This document shows positions 25,331 through 64,000 of a stretch of 64,000 nt of DNA, one piece after another. Position 1 is the stretch's first letter, and every line of letters starts with the position of its first letter. Below the pieces are notes generated by a model. It was not told the DNA's origin, did no database searches, and worked only from the letters and a program-made list of their open reading frames with translations. The position numbers were made by a program, and so were the translations under genes. The stretch covers positions 722,579 through 786,578 of the forward strand of contig VXAA01006527.1 of NCBI GenBank assembly GCA_013399115.1, in the 5' to 3' direction. This stretch comes from Anseranas semipalmata. Its lineage: Eukaryota; Chordata; Aves; Anseriformes; Anseranatidae.

Positions 25331-28300
25331 ACAACCAGGTGGGGTTGGTGGACTTATGCTGATAGCTCCTTGTTTTTTCAGATTTTTTATTTGAAATTCA
25401 AAAGACAAGAAAAAGATTGAATGTAACTTCTCAAGTTCAAGATCAATTATTTGTGTTTTCCAAAGACATTAGAGAATATAGTGCTACAGACACTTAAGAT
25501 ATATCTTAACTTTTTAAATTTTGATACCCTGTGAAAATAAGCAATTGTGGAATTCAGTACTCATCTCATGAAGTTCCTAAGGATAAGATTGACAGATACA
25601 ACTTATTTACACAAGGAGAAATTAATTTTGCAACCTAGCTATCATGAGTATTGCCATCACTGGTCTCTGCAAAAGTTATCTTTTGTTTTTTGTTTTTGTT
25701 TTGTTTTTGCATAGCTGTACTGTGTTGTGCTAACTGGAGAGAAGAATAGGACTTCCTGAACAATACTTTGTAGTAAGATGTAAACAGTGTGCTTAAGTTA
25801 CTAATGTCAGACTGAGTTCTTTCTTTGCCATCTAATGCGGATGTGGCATTGGTTTTTATTTTCATCATGGGTATTGTTGCTAGCTTTCATGCCTAAATAA
25901 ACTAATTCAAATCTGTTGATAGGTTTATTGTGCCTTTGAAGTAAATAATTACATTCTGAGGCTGAAAGGAGATGGCAGCCAGGGTACTCTTCCCTAGAGA
26001 GATCTCCTCAGTTGCTTTCTGTCATAGAGGTTCTTGCGCTATGTTTGGAATCAAGTTTGGTAACTTCTGCCTGGCAGGTGGTGTTTGCTCCCACTCCGAA
26101 TGCTTCCATTGCGAACACCGCTGCATTGATTTTGAATACTGTTTGTTTGGGTTTTTTTTGTTGTTGTTGAAAATCTCCTCGTCCCCTCTTTTTATATGTG
26201 AATGACTTAAAAATCAAGTCAGTCCTGGGGAAGATGTTCATGAACTAAGATGCAGGCTGTCTCGTAGCTGCAGGTGCTGCGCCTGCCCAGGGTGCAGTGA
26301 GCCCTTGAGGCTGCAGACCTGGTGGTGCAGCAGCGGGCAGGGCTCTGCTCCTTGGGGCTGCTCAGACTGTCGGGGTCATAACGCAGCTTGGCAAGGGGAG
26401 GCTTTTGTTTCCTTAACGGCCTACAGTTATAACTACAGTTTTTGTTTTAAATGCTTCTGTGGCATTCCATATTGTGACACTGAGCTTCAGGCTTCCCTAG
26501 AAATAATGATCTAAGACAAAGAAGAATACTGAGACAATGCACGATAACAGAGAAGCAGGCTGAAAATAACAGGATTGGAGGGATGTGAGCTTGTGAGGAA
26601 AAAAAAAAAAACACCTTGAAGCTTTTAGTAATCTAGAGCCTTTGACAAGACGTTATTTGACAAAATAGCTAATGATACAGAAAGTAAAAATGTGAACTTG
26701 TTTGGTTGTCAGAGTGGAACTAGGACATGGTCAAGCCTGATGGCAGATGCATATTGGCAGAGAGCACAAGAGCTCTTTGCACAATACTGCCAGAGACTAA
26801 CAGTCTTGTCTTCCAAATTCTTGTAAATCTTCTCTCTTTTAAAAAAAAAAAAAAAAAAAGTCAGTGAGGCAGCAAGACTGACATACTAGAAGATGCATTT
26901 AAGTGGAGAGTCATGAATGTTTAAACTGGCTAATGCGCACCGTATCCAGCGTGAATTTGCAATATTGAAAATGCCAGCTTCTTCGTGTGTTGTCACTGGG
27001 GACATCAAGGAGGAAATTCCAGAGGAGAAACTGTTGCTTAAATTTTGCTATTAGGAGTTGCTGGGATTTTAATCAGAACAGCATTTATTCTTAAAAACTT
27101 CTTAATCCTTTGAAATTAAAACTTTATGTAAATATTAGAAAAATACAGGTCTCAAAGCTGTCTTAAATATAGTGTTTCATTGTGTTATTTGTAAGAAAGA
27201 ATTAGTAAATGTGTATTATTTACAGCGCAGAGGTTTAGGATCTGTGTTGCTCCTTCATCTTGCAAATTGCCGAGATAGGTATTAGCTTGAGACACGGAGC
27301 AGGGATCACCGAGTACAACAAACGTGTTCTGCAACATTAGTGCTTGAGTGTTTCTGTGGATTTTCAGTGGGATTTGGCTTGAGGGAGCAGCCCCTAACTT
27401 TGGTTACACTTACCAACAAAAAACCACCAGTCTTATTGCTAGGTTTGGTGTTTGTCTTTTAGCGGTGCCAGCTGCAGCTGATCCATACCTCAAGCTCTCT
27501 GTATCGTTGCTCTTGTTCAGCAGAACATTTTGGGTTGGGTGCAAATGGAAAGCTGATGCAGGAGCTGTTCAGGAGCTCTTGCTGTCATACTAAAGAGAGA
27601 GGCAGATAGTATATTGTAAATGATCGGTACGTGCTGCTGAATTTGTGAACATATTGCTGGGCTGTGCTTCTGTTGTATAGGAATTGGTAATGTAGACAAG
27701 ACACAGTAACAAGGACATGGTGCTTCAGAGCATCCAAGTAGAAAATTTTGCATGGTTCTTCTATGGTCTAACCTGTTAATGAAGGAATTAGCTGATACCT
27801 TGAAGGAAAAAGGTCTGCATCTCTTAAGTGAGAATTTTAAAAATATTTTCTTCTCTGGTGAGTGGTCACAAAAGTCTAACCTTTTGGAGAGCCCAGGAAG
27901 TATCTAGTGATACTTCATGGCAGTAAGCCTACACGTTAAATAGTACTGCAGAGACTATCTTCTAGAAATTCTAATTGAATAGATATTTCCTCTGGGGTTT
28001 AGGTTGTTTTGTTGTGAGAGGAGTAAAATATGTGAGATACTAGATACTTTTCATGTATAACCCATTTGTTAATTTTTTTTTTTATTATACCTTTACAACT
28101 ATTAGCCGATAAGATTGTTAGTCATTTAGAATAAACTTTTATCCTCTCTAATGTGCCTAGATTAAACACTGTGTTCTCTGATTTTAGTTTGAAGCACAAG
28201 AATGTTTTTTTGATTAAATAAAAATACGGCTTTTCTGAATATAAAATTATAAAGGAATAGAATCATTACTAGGATCTAGCATGTCACCTGAAAGGCACTT

Positions 28301-31300
28301 CTTGGATGATACAAGAAGTTACAGCCTCGTGCAATTTTGCCTCCTGCGCTTGATGAAAAGTGCAAACCACCAAGCTGATCTAGCTTTACTGTAGGACAGG
28401 TTTTTCTCCTGTTTGTCTATCTGCCTCTCTTTATTTTATTTCCAACGTGGGGAAGGAATGCCATGATTTCCAGCTTGCAGGCTGGAGCACGTGTTGTTCC
28501 ATGTGTATGCTTCTCTGGCCTCACTGTTCTGCAGAAGACTCATTCCCCTTGGTGGAAGAGTGACCTCTTGGTCTCTTCCCCATCCTGGTTGTGCGTCAAA
28601 TGCAGCTAGTTGGGAGGCTGCAGCTTAGGTCAACCTGCAGTCTCTGGGATATGAGTCGCAGCAGGAAAGAAACTGGGGCACTGCAGCTCTTTAAGTTAAG
28701 CTGAAGGATGCTGGGGAAGGAATGTCCCAGTTCTTCTTCTCTGCAATATTGTGGCTGCTTCCCACTATGGTTCTGGAGCAAAGAAAGCCTCAAAGGTAAG
28801 GCTGTGGGCAGAAATGATACGGGGATGGAAAGTGTCTAGGAGTTTGAAGGTCTGTAAAGGTGTAGCGTTGGGATCTGCATGCAGGGCAAGGTTTGGGCTG
28901 TAAGAAGCCCAGCATGGCACCAAACAGCACTGTGTGGTTGAGGAGGCAGAACTGTGATTCTGTTTGCAGAATGTGACGCAACTTCGGGCAGAGATCCAGG
29001 ACTTTGCTTAAGCCAGATCTGTCTCTGGGAAAACTGACATTGCAGATGGTTTCGTTTCAGTGTAATGTAATCCTTTTTATTAACTTAGTTAATTCTTCAA
29101 CTGTAAATGAATGTAGTCTGCATTATGAAATTCTCATGATTTTGAATGTTGATGTCAAATTATGACTGCTTCACACACAGGTGTGTACTGCGAAGTAGCT
29201 TCCGCTTTGCAGCGTCCAGTTTAGCCAGAAGAGCAGGAATGCCTACGTTAGGGTGCTGCAAGTTTGAAGTCAGTTTAACGTTTCAGACAATGGGAGTCTA
29301 GTAGTGGTTTCTGTCTAGTCTCAAGATGAATACTTTGATATTAATTATTTATGTACTATCTAATCGTGATTTTTTTTTTAAAGACACAGCCAAGAAGTTC
29401 TCCTTTTAAGATATTTTGTTGTTTTTATAGCGCTCAGTTTTACAGGCAATTCTGTTTTGGATGTCTCTGACTGGTTGAACAGGAAGTACATTGAACTATT
29501 AATATCCATGTGTCAATTTGTGTTGCCAACAGCCAGTTTTTAAGGTTTTTTTGTTTGTTTGTTTTTGTACTTGGTCTGTCTCTCCTCAGTCTTATATCTG
29601 AGCACTAACAGTAAGACATGAAGGGATCTTCAGAATCATTTTACTAGCGAGCCTTTGTAGCACTAGCCATGACTGGTGTGCTTGGTATTGTACAGACGCC
29701 AGGGAACATGAGGCTGTATAAAAATCAGGAGGGTACGTGTCCTTGAGGACTGTAACTGATGTGCTGCCCTGAAGACCACTGACCGAGCTTGGTAGTATAT
29801 CTCCCTGTCCTCAGTAGTGAATAGTAGCTTAAAAGCTAAAGGAGAATGACTTATGTTCCTTTCAAAACTATTTTTTCTTTGATATCTGCAGTTATTCCTA
29901 CTAATGTGCGTTTCTTTCTGAGGTGGACAGGTGTCGTTCTCCAGAACATAGTGTTTTCTTTCTTCCAATGATTGCATGTGTGCTTACACTGTGCCTCCGT
30001 GTTCCTTTTTTAACCTTCCTGTTAGGGTAGTTCTGTTTTCCCCTTAGACATCTTTTTTCTTCACCCTCTCCAGGAGCTAAAAATGTGAGGTATGCTCTGC
30101 ACATCCCTGTTTGCTGTTACATTAATCAATTAATCTAATGAACTGATTGTTTGATTTTCATTCGTCTACTTCTTTAATTCCTTTACCGGAGTCATTTATT
30201 TTGGCTGGTGGGTTTTTTCCTCATTTCTTGCTCTGCCACCTGGAGGAATCTATGCGTGTTCACCCATTTGCAGCTGCACATGCTTTGTTGCATCACTGCA
30301 ACTGATGGTCCCCAAGTTCCATATCCATGTCTGTCCTCCTTGGTACGGCCAAATCCTCTCTAGGAGCTCTTTCAGCAGCTTCCTCCACAGCCTTGTCTAA
30401 CTGCTGAGTGGGCTGCCGCTTTCCTTGTGCTGTGAGCTCTAATCCCTGGAGGGTGGCTTGGGTGGTTCCTGCATTCTGGTGCTGTGATTTCAGGTCTGTT
30501 TATCAAGTGTGAGCCTACCTGGCTACTCCTAAGAAACTTCTGAGCACAAGAGCCTTTTCTCGAACTGTCATGAGAACTGAACAAGCAGGCGTAATACTAG
30601 ACTCGAAAGTATGTGTTGTATGAAGTGTAAGAATTTGCCACAGGAAGTACCTTTCCAGCTCTTAGCTGTAGTGTTGCATTGTAATTATTTATTTGGCTGG
30701 AAAATTCCAGGCTTCTAAAGGCTATCCCAGATGCAACTTTACCAGGAATTGAATTACTTGGAAAATAATAAAACTCATATGAATATACAGTCTCCAGGTG
30801 AAGCTGGATGCTGAGCATATTGTTGGAAGCAATCTGAGTCTTATTAAATACATTTCCCAGTGTTACAATTGAATTCCTTTACAGACTGTTTATACGGTTG
30901 TGAGTGGCAAGGGTTTCTCTTTGGTGGTGAAGAATGTAGAAACCAGTTCTGTACAGCATACGGGGAGTTTGGATTTAAAGCAGTAAACATCTGCACAAGT
31001 AGAAGGTTGGTCATACTCTGCAGATTTTTCTGCCCCACAATCCTCACTGAAGCCTCCTGAATTGTATTTTTATCTGTATCTCCCGGTTTGTTGATACTTT
31101 TAACATGAGGGAAAACTATTTTGCTATTTCTCTGTCAGTTATTTTGACACTAATCAACTTTGCAGATCTTGTTTTGTTTGGTGTCTGAGTACATCACAAA
31201 AAGAGTTGCTGAAAGAGTTCAATTATAATATCAGCATCTCTGCCAAATGTATTGAGCTGTTCTGAAAAGCGACTTGTCTTTTCTGACCCAGATACACAGT

Positions 31301-32354
31301 TTCCAACTGGGGGAGATGCTGCCAGAAAGACTCTTGGCAGAAGGCCAGCAATAAAATTATACTGCAGAAAAACACAGCATATTTTCAGCAGCACTATGTA
31401 TGGTGTGACAAAAAATTACCTGTCTTCTGAATGCAAAGCAGAAGTTAAAATAAACTTGCAATTTAAAGTTGCAGGCCTCTTATTCTGATTCGTAAAAGTA
31501 ACAAAAAGTGGTATAAATTGCACCTTTTCTCACCCATACTGTGTAAATTCCAGTCCTTTTCCATGACTTTGTGTGATGTGCCTCAGTCTGTGTTAGATAC
31601 TCACTTGTTTGTTATTAGCAACCTTGGTTGTCCTTGCTGCTCTGTTGACATAAACTTTGAGTGATCTGAGGGTGGTGTACACTGTGAACTAGTTCTTGGG
31701 AGCAGAGATGGGTATAGGGGGAGGCTAGGAGGGTGGAGGGTGTTCTTGCTTCAGCTGGACGTTCCTGGCCTGTGCCTTCTTGCTGTAGCATTTAAAACCA
31801 GCCGTCAGCCTGGCCAGGTGCCTGAACAGCAGCTCGCCGAAGTGAGGAGGCCAGCATACCATGGCCCCGGCTTCCTCTTCTCTGCTGCCCCAGCACCCTG
31901 TGGGAGCTGCTGCTTCAGGGCATTCAGCTTCTGGCATCAGGGCACCAGAAGTGGTTCTTTCTAGCAGGTTTTAGTTCCCAGATTTGGATGTTACAGTTCC
32001 CTCCTTATGGAGGGCAAGTACCTGTTTCTCCCGCTTTTCACTTTCCTGTACTCAAAGGTAGGTAAGCAGATTCTTTCTCCCGGCTGTTCAAATGTCTCTC
32101 CCTTGGGAACACAACTGCTGGATGCAGGAATGTGCCCTACTACAAAGGCCTCATCTGAAATTCTTTTCCTTGTTTGTCTTGTGCCAAAGCATAAACTTCA
32201 TCTATGAAGGATGGGATGTTTAATGGAAACATTGTTAGACTGTCATGGTGTTTTAATAACATTTCAAATGTGTCAGATGCCTGGTGACTTTAAACCATGC
32301 TGCAGACTCTACTCAGCTCCTCTGTGACCTGATTTGGAGACAGCGAGTATTTAC

Positions 32355-32440
32355 TCTGTTTTACACTTTAGGTCAACATGCTGTCCAGGTAAAGTGACTT
32401 TCTCGAGATCACCAAAGTCTTGTTAGTGCTAGTAGCTTTT
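32355..32440 (-). mobile_element. Weak MIR-like relic
   Basis: The + strand stretch gtaaagtgactttctcgaga, then tcacc and later gttagtgctagtagc, resembles the reverse MIR order 'gtaagtgacttgcccaaggtcac..ctagtaagtggc'. It is very diverged and could be chance. Confidence 0.3.
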
Positions 32441-33745
32441 TCTAGAAGTTTTTTGCAAGTGTAGGTGGCAGCCCTTGCATAAGACAACCATGCGTTATAT
32501 TATTGTGCCTTTAGTCTGGTTCTGAGCTGTTACTTCCGTGAGGACATAGGGACAAGTATCCTGCTGTAATCTGGAAGTAAAATGAGTCTGTTGGATTTAT
32601 GGAATTGCTGCTCACTCCACATAATGCTTTTTGATGTGTTTGGTGCTGAGCTATGTTCTGCTGCCTTGGTCCATATGGTTGGAGCAGATTTGATTTTTAG
32701 TTTTCCTTAAATTAATTCTGCATGTTGTCAAACGTACTTTGTTCTGTATATTGCATATGCGTTTTTGTAGTAAACTTCCTGTTTAGTCCTTTTATTGAAA
32801 ATTGTCTTTAAAAGTCTGAATTATATTAGATTTTCATTCCTCTGTGTGCTCCTGTGAAATATTCTTAGGATGTCAGTGACTTGGAAGTCATTAATATGAC
32901 TTTCATGTATGTCAGCTTCAACTCAGCTTTCAGAATTTTTTTTAAACTGAGCTGTTACAATAAAGGGTACTAGTGGAAATGGAAGTCCCTTCGTAATTCA
33001 GCTGTGTATGCCCAGAGCTCAGCCATTCACTGCTGAGAAAAAGGGTAGGTAGAATGGAAGTCGTAAATATCTTCATCCAACTCTATTGCTTGTCAATGAA
33101 ACTTGAACCTCTCTTAAAGACAAGATGGTTACTACCCATTTAAGGCAGAGTACTGGGAGATGTTAGTGTTTTTGGCTTTATCTGTCCAGTAAAAGATTAA
33201 CCCCCATCACAGCTGTGTAACATTCATTTTCAGTCTGTTTCAGATTTTCAAAGAATGCTGAAAAGCTCTCAATATATGCGGAATTGCACCCTCATGTGTG
33301 GCAGTTTTCAGAGCTTGTGACGGAGACTGCAGACTTGCCCTCTAGACAACAGGCTGCTCAGCAATTTACTGAAGCACCAGAATTTGCTCAGCTATCTTTG
33401 TCCATCTGCTTTCAATACACTGCACGAGCTGATAAGCAACAGCTTGCAGTAGTCTTAGGAGGGAGTCCAGGCTGGGGTGTTGCTTGGAGTCTAGGGACGT
33501 CGTGCTGGGCATATGCTAAAGTCAGCAACACATTCCAGTGCCCTTCTCTCTGCCTGGAATTGCCAAGTAACAGTTACCAGAGAAGACAGCAAACTGAAAA
33601 TGTGAAATGTAGGAGTCACAGGGAAGAGCAAGTATGTGAAGATGGTTATCTCTTCAAACTAAATCCCAGATAATTTGAAATAGATGATCTGGAAGCATGT
33701 CTGGTAGAAGTCTCTCTAGCTTGCAATCTGCTGACTCAAAAGCAT

Positions 33746-33770
33746 ATTATTATTACTATTATTATTATTA
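33746..33770. repeat. (ATT)n microsatellite
   Basis: ATT units with one interruption (ACT) in intron 1. Confidence 0.9.
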
Positions 33771-35451
33771 CAATTATAGAAAAGATAAGCAAAGAGACCT
33801 CATAAAGAGTTTGGTCAGTTCTAGAGATGGTGAAAAGCTATTGAGTTTGGAAGAGTTTATGACTAGCTCATAGACTAAATAGTGCCAAAGCAGTAATCTT
33901 GGCTTATTTGTGCTTCCAGCTGTCCTTGCTTGGCTTTCAGGATCTCATAAGGTAGGAGTCTGGTCCCATTAAAGAACATCTTCCTTAATTGCTTCTGGGA
34001 AGCGATTTGGTAGAGTGTTAACATAACTTGGTAGAATATATAGCCTTTGTGATAAGAAATGAGGTCCTTCAGGGTTTTTATTAGCTTGCTTTTCCCAACC
34101 ATTTTTAGCATGAGTGCATTTAACTCAGGATTTCTGCCCTGGCAGTCTTTAGCTGCTGAAGCAGACAGGCCCCAGCACAATGTTCTTGGCTGGCTGTTTT
34201 TCTTTTTACCCAATTTTGCATCCTAAATTCTGTGGTGTGACATATAAAGAAATAATTATTAGGTACTTGCTATCAAAGCTATTGGTCCTGTAAAGCCACT
34301 GCGTTTCTTCTTAACTGGGAAAATAGTGAAGAAGAATTTGTGGTTGCCCTTCCGTTGGAATGTTTAAATCTCTATCAGATACAATATTTCAATTATTCCC
34401 TCTCACACCCCTGAGGTTTAAACATTTACTCAACTTTCAAGTCATCTCACCTACCCCCGTGTTGTTGCCAAACTTGCTTTTAATCTCTAACAATGTCAGA
34501 ATTCTTTGACAGACAATATGCAACATATTGCTAGAGAAGCAGGACTGACGTATAGGAGAAAAGGAAAATATTTGAGTGTGTGTCAGTCTGCAGAAATTTA
34601 CTGACAGGGCTTCCAGTTACTTCAAAATGTTGCTGAAAAGCTGATGCAACAATATGTGCAATGAAAGGAAAAGAGGAGTTTTCTGCAAGGACTAGTGTGT
34701 TGTGCTGTGCAATGAGCTTATGCTTTCCTCTTGCACTAACTGCTCTGTCATTCTCCTAGTTTGGTACAAGAGGGCTGCTCTTACAGGATCTTTTAGCTGT
34801 TGTGTGCTGCAAAAAGCAGTGCAAGGGCAGAAAAAGCAGTGAGTGATTTCAGCTGAACATTGTCACAATTCTTATGTTTTCAGTTTGTTATAATGCACTT
34901 ACCTCTTTTTTAATAACAGCTTACAGTTATTGCCACCTGAAGTCTTAGTTCATGTTGTACAGCATCTGACACATTCAGGATCAAAGGCTGCACTGGGGAT
35001 TTCAGCTGATAATTACTTTTTGATAATTAAATATAGTGTAAAAATAGATGTCTTTTTAAGCTGGTTTCATATAGAACATATTTGAGACTTCGGATTTCCA
35101 GTCTTCCTCATATCAGAAACTTAGATTGCCAGTTCGCTGACAAACCCCGCTGAGAGAAGCTCTGACTGTCTTGGGAAAGTGGTTACATACGTGTGGGCAC
35201 ATCACAGAAAGTTGCTTTCTATAATGACATCTGCTATTGTTCTAAGATAAATGGTTCAGCGCGTTCTTCCCCATCATGAAGCTGGCTTGCTTTATTCGGT
35301 GGTTTGACTTCGTGTTCTGTGTTGAGCACTTATTGGAATTAATATGTTGTTTCTTCTGGTTTCAAGTTCTTTTGTTTTTCTTTTTTCTTTTTTCTTTTTT
35401 TTTTTTTTGCAGGTGAATTACAGAAAGTGACTCTGGAAGCATCTTGGCTTT

Positions 35452-35463
35452 ATGAACTCTTGA
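35452..35463 (+). promoter_or_regulatory. Minimal upstream ORF (3 codons and stop)
   Basis: ATG AAC TCT TGA in the 5' UTR exon. The context is weak, with no purine at -3. It is followed 23 bases later by a second upstream ORF. Confidence 0.55.
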
Positions 35464-35486
35464 GCTGTCAAGGGACTGAAAGGCTT

Positions 35487-35579
35487 ATGAAGAGGTTCTG
35501 TCAGGCAAAACAGTGCTTAGCAAAGACACCGAGGAGGAGGGAAAAGGAGAAAGGAAGAGAGAGAGAGTTGAAACACTAA
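35487..35579 (+). promoter_or_regulatory. Upstream ORF of 30 codons
   Basis: An ATG at 35487 opens a frame that stops at 35577-35579, only 6 bases before the STRBP start codon and in the same frame. The peptide is Lys/Arg/Glu-rich and resembles no known protein. The start context is weak, with C at -3, so leaky scanning to the stronger main start is expected. The close spacing makes efficient reinitiation unlikely, so translation of this uORF would tend to lower STRBP output. Confidence 0.55.
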
Positions 35580-35585
35580 CAAACC

Positions 35586-63716
<28,131 letters not shown>

Positions 63717-64000
63717 GTAAGGCATGGCACTAGTATCTAATACTTTAATTCTGACTGCTAGTGTGTTCTATTCCATGTGTCAGTCAGCTATGCAAGTGAC
63801 CTCTTCAACTTCATTCATCTGAGATGAAGCAGAAGAGAGAATTCATGGGACTTTAAATAAATCAGAGCTGAAAAACTTGCAGTACCTATCCTTTACAAGT
63901 CTGCAACTTGAAACTCCATGTGCAGAGAGCATGAGCACACAGTTATCCTCATAATGGCTTTCCTGGCTTTATCATTCTAATATCTTTCTTCATAGTTCAC
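63717..64000 (+). other. STRBP: Start of STRBP intron 16
   Basis: 284 bases after the exon 16 donor with no recognisable exon. The window ends inside this intron. Confidence 0.8.

Larger units (their letters stand above)
8834..35412 (+). other. STRBP: STRBP intron 1 (start approximate)
   Basis: About 26.6 kb separates the promoter island from exon 2. I recognise no coding exon. Open frames such as 11593-12099 minus (168 codons), 33284-33673 plus (129 codons) and 33875-34213 minus (112 codons) lack known motifs and splice support. Three small GC-rich patches stand out from the AT-rich background: 15180-15310, 19890-20230 and 26265-26400. The intron also holds CR1 and SINE-like relics, simple repeats and single N bases at 14478 and 23066. 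Confidence 0.7.

Noticed and set aside
33284..33673. 129-codon + strand frame in intron 1
   Set aside because: No recognisable protein family and no credible exon boundaries. Treated as chance.

Overview
This window is vertebrate nuclear DNA, most likely from a bird. It holds almost all of one gene on the + strand: STRBP (spermatid perinuclear RNA-binding protein, SPNR), a paralogue of ILF3/NF90. The bird assignment rests on four things: the protein, the compact introns, an avian-type CR1 LINE 3' end near 16.0 kb, and the lack of L1 or Alu-type repeats. The species cannot be named from the sequence. There is no bacterial or phage content, no operon and no CRISPR array.

Layout. 1-7850 is AT-rich upstream DNA with no recognisable gene. 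7.89-9.39 kb is a CpG island broken by a 317-base assembly gap (8857-9173). It must be the promoter region and probably contains noncoding exon 1. Intron 1 runs about 26.6 kb to 35412. Exon 2 (35413-35588) carries 5' UTR with two short upstream ORFs and ends exactly after the start codon ATG. Fourteen further coding exons follow between 38751 and 63716, all with AG/GT boundaries and matching phases. Joined, they encode about 632 residues. The last roughly 40 residues, the stop codon and the 3' UTR lie beyond base 64000.

The protein has an N-terminal DZF domain (exons 3-10), a basic nuclear-localisation segment (exon 11), a first dsRNA-binding motif (exons 12-13), a Ser/Thr/Asn-rich linker (exon 13), a second dsRNA-binding motif (exons 14-15) and an RG-rich tail that begins in exon 16. 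This is the order expected of an NF90-family nuclear and cytoplasmic dsRNA-binding protein.

The introns hold simple repeats, one long and very decayed CR1 LINE (about 44.15-45.18 kb), shorter CR1 scraps, and several faint stretches resembling MIR/CORE-SINE elements. I found no previously undescribed system. The points most worth checking concern expression of STRBP: a dense run of bZIP-like sites in the CpG island, the two upstream ORFs, a recursive-splice-type junction at exon 14, a tandem acceptor at exon 12, and a possible alternative last exon in intron 15 that would remove the RG-rich tail.
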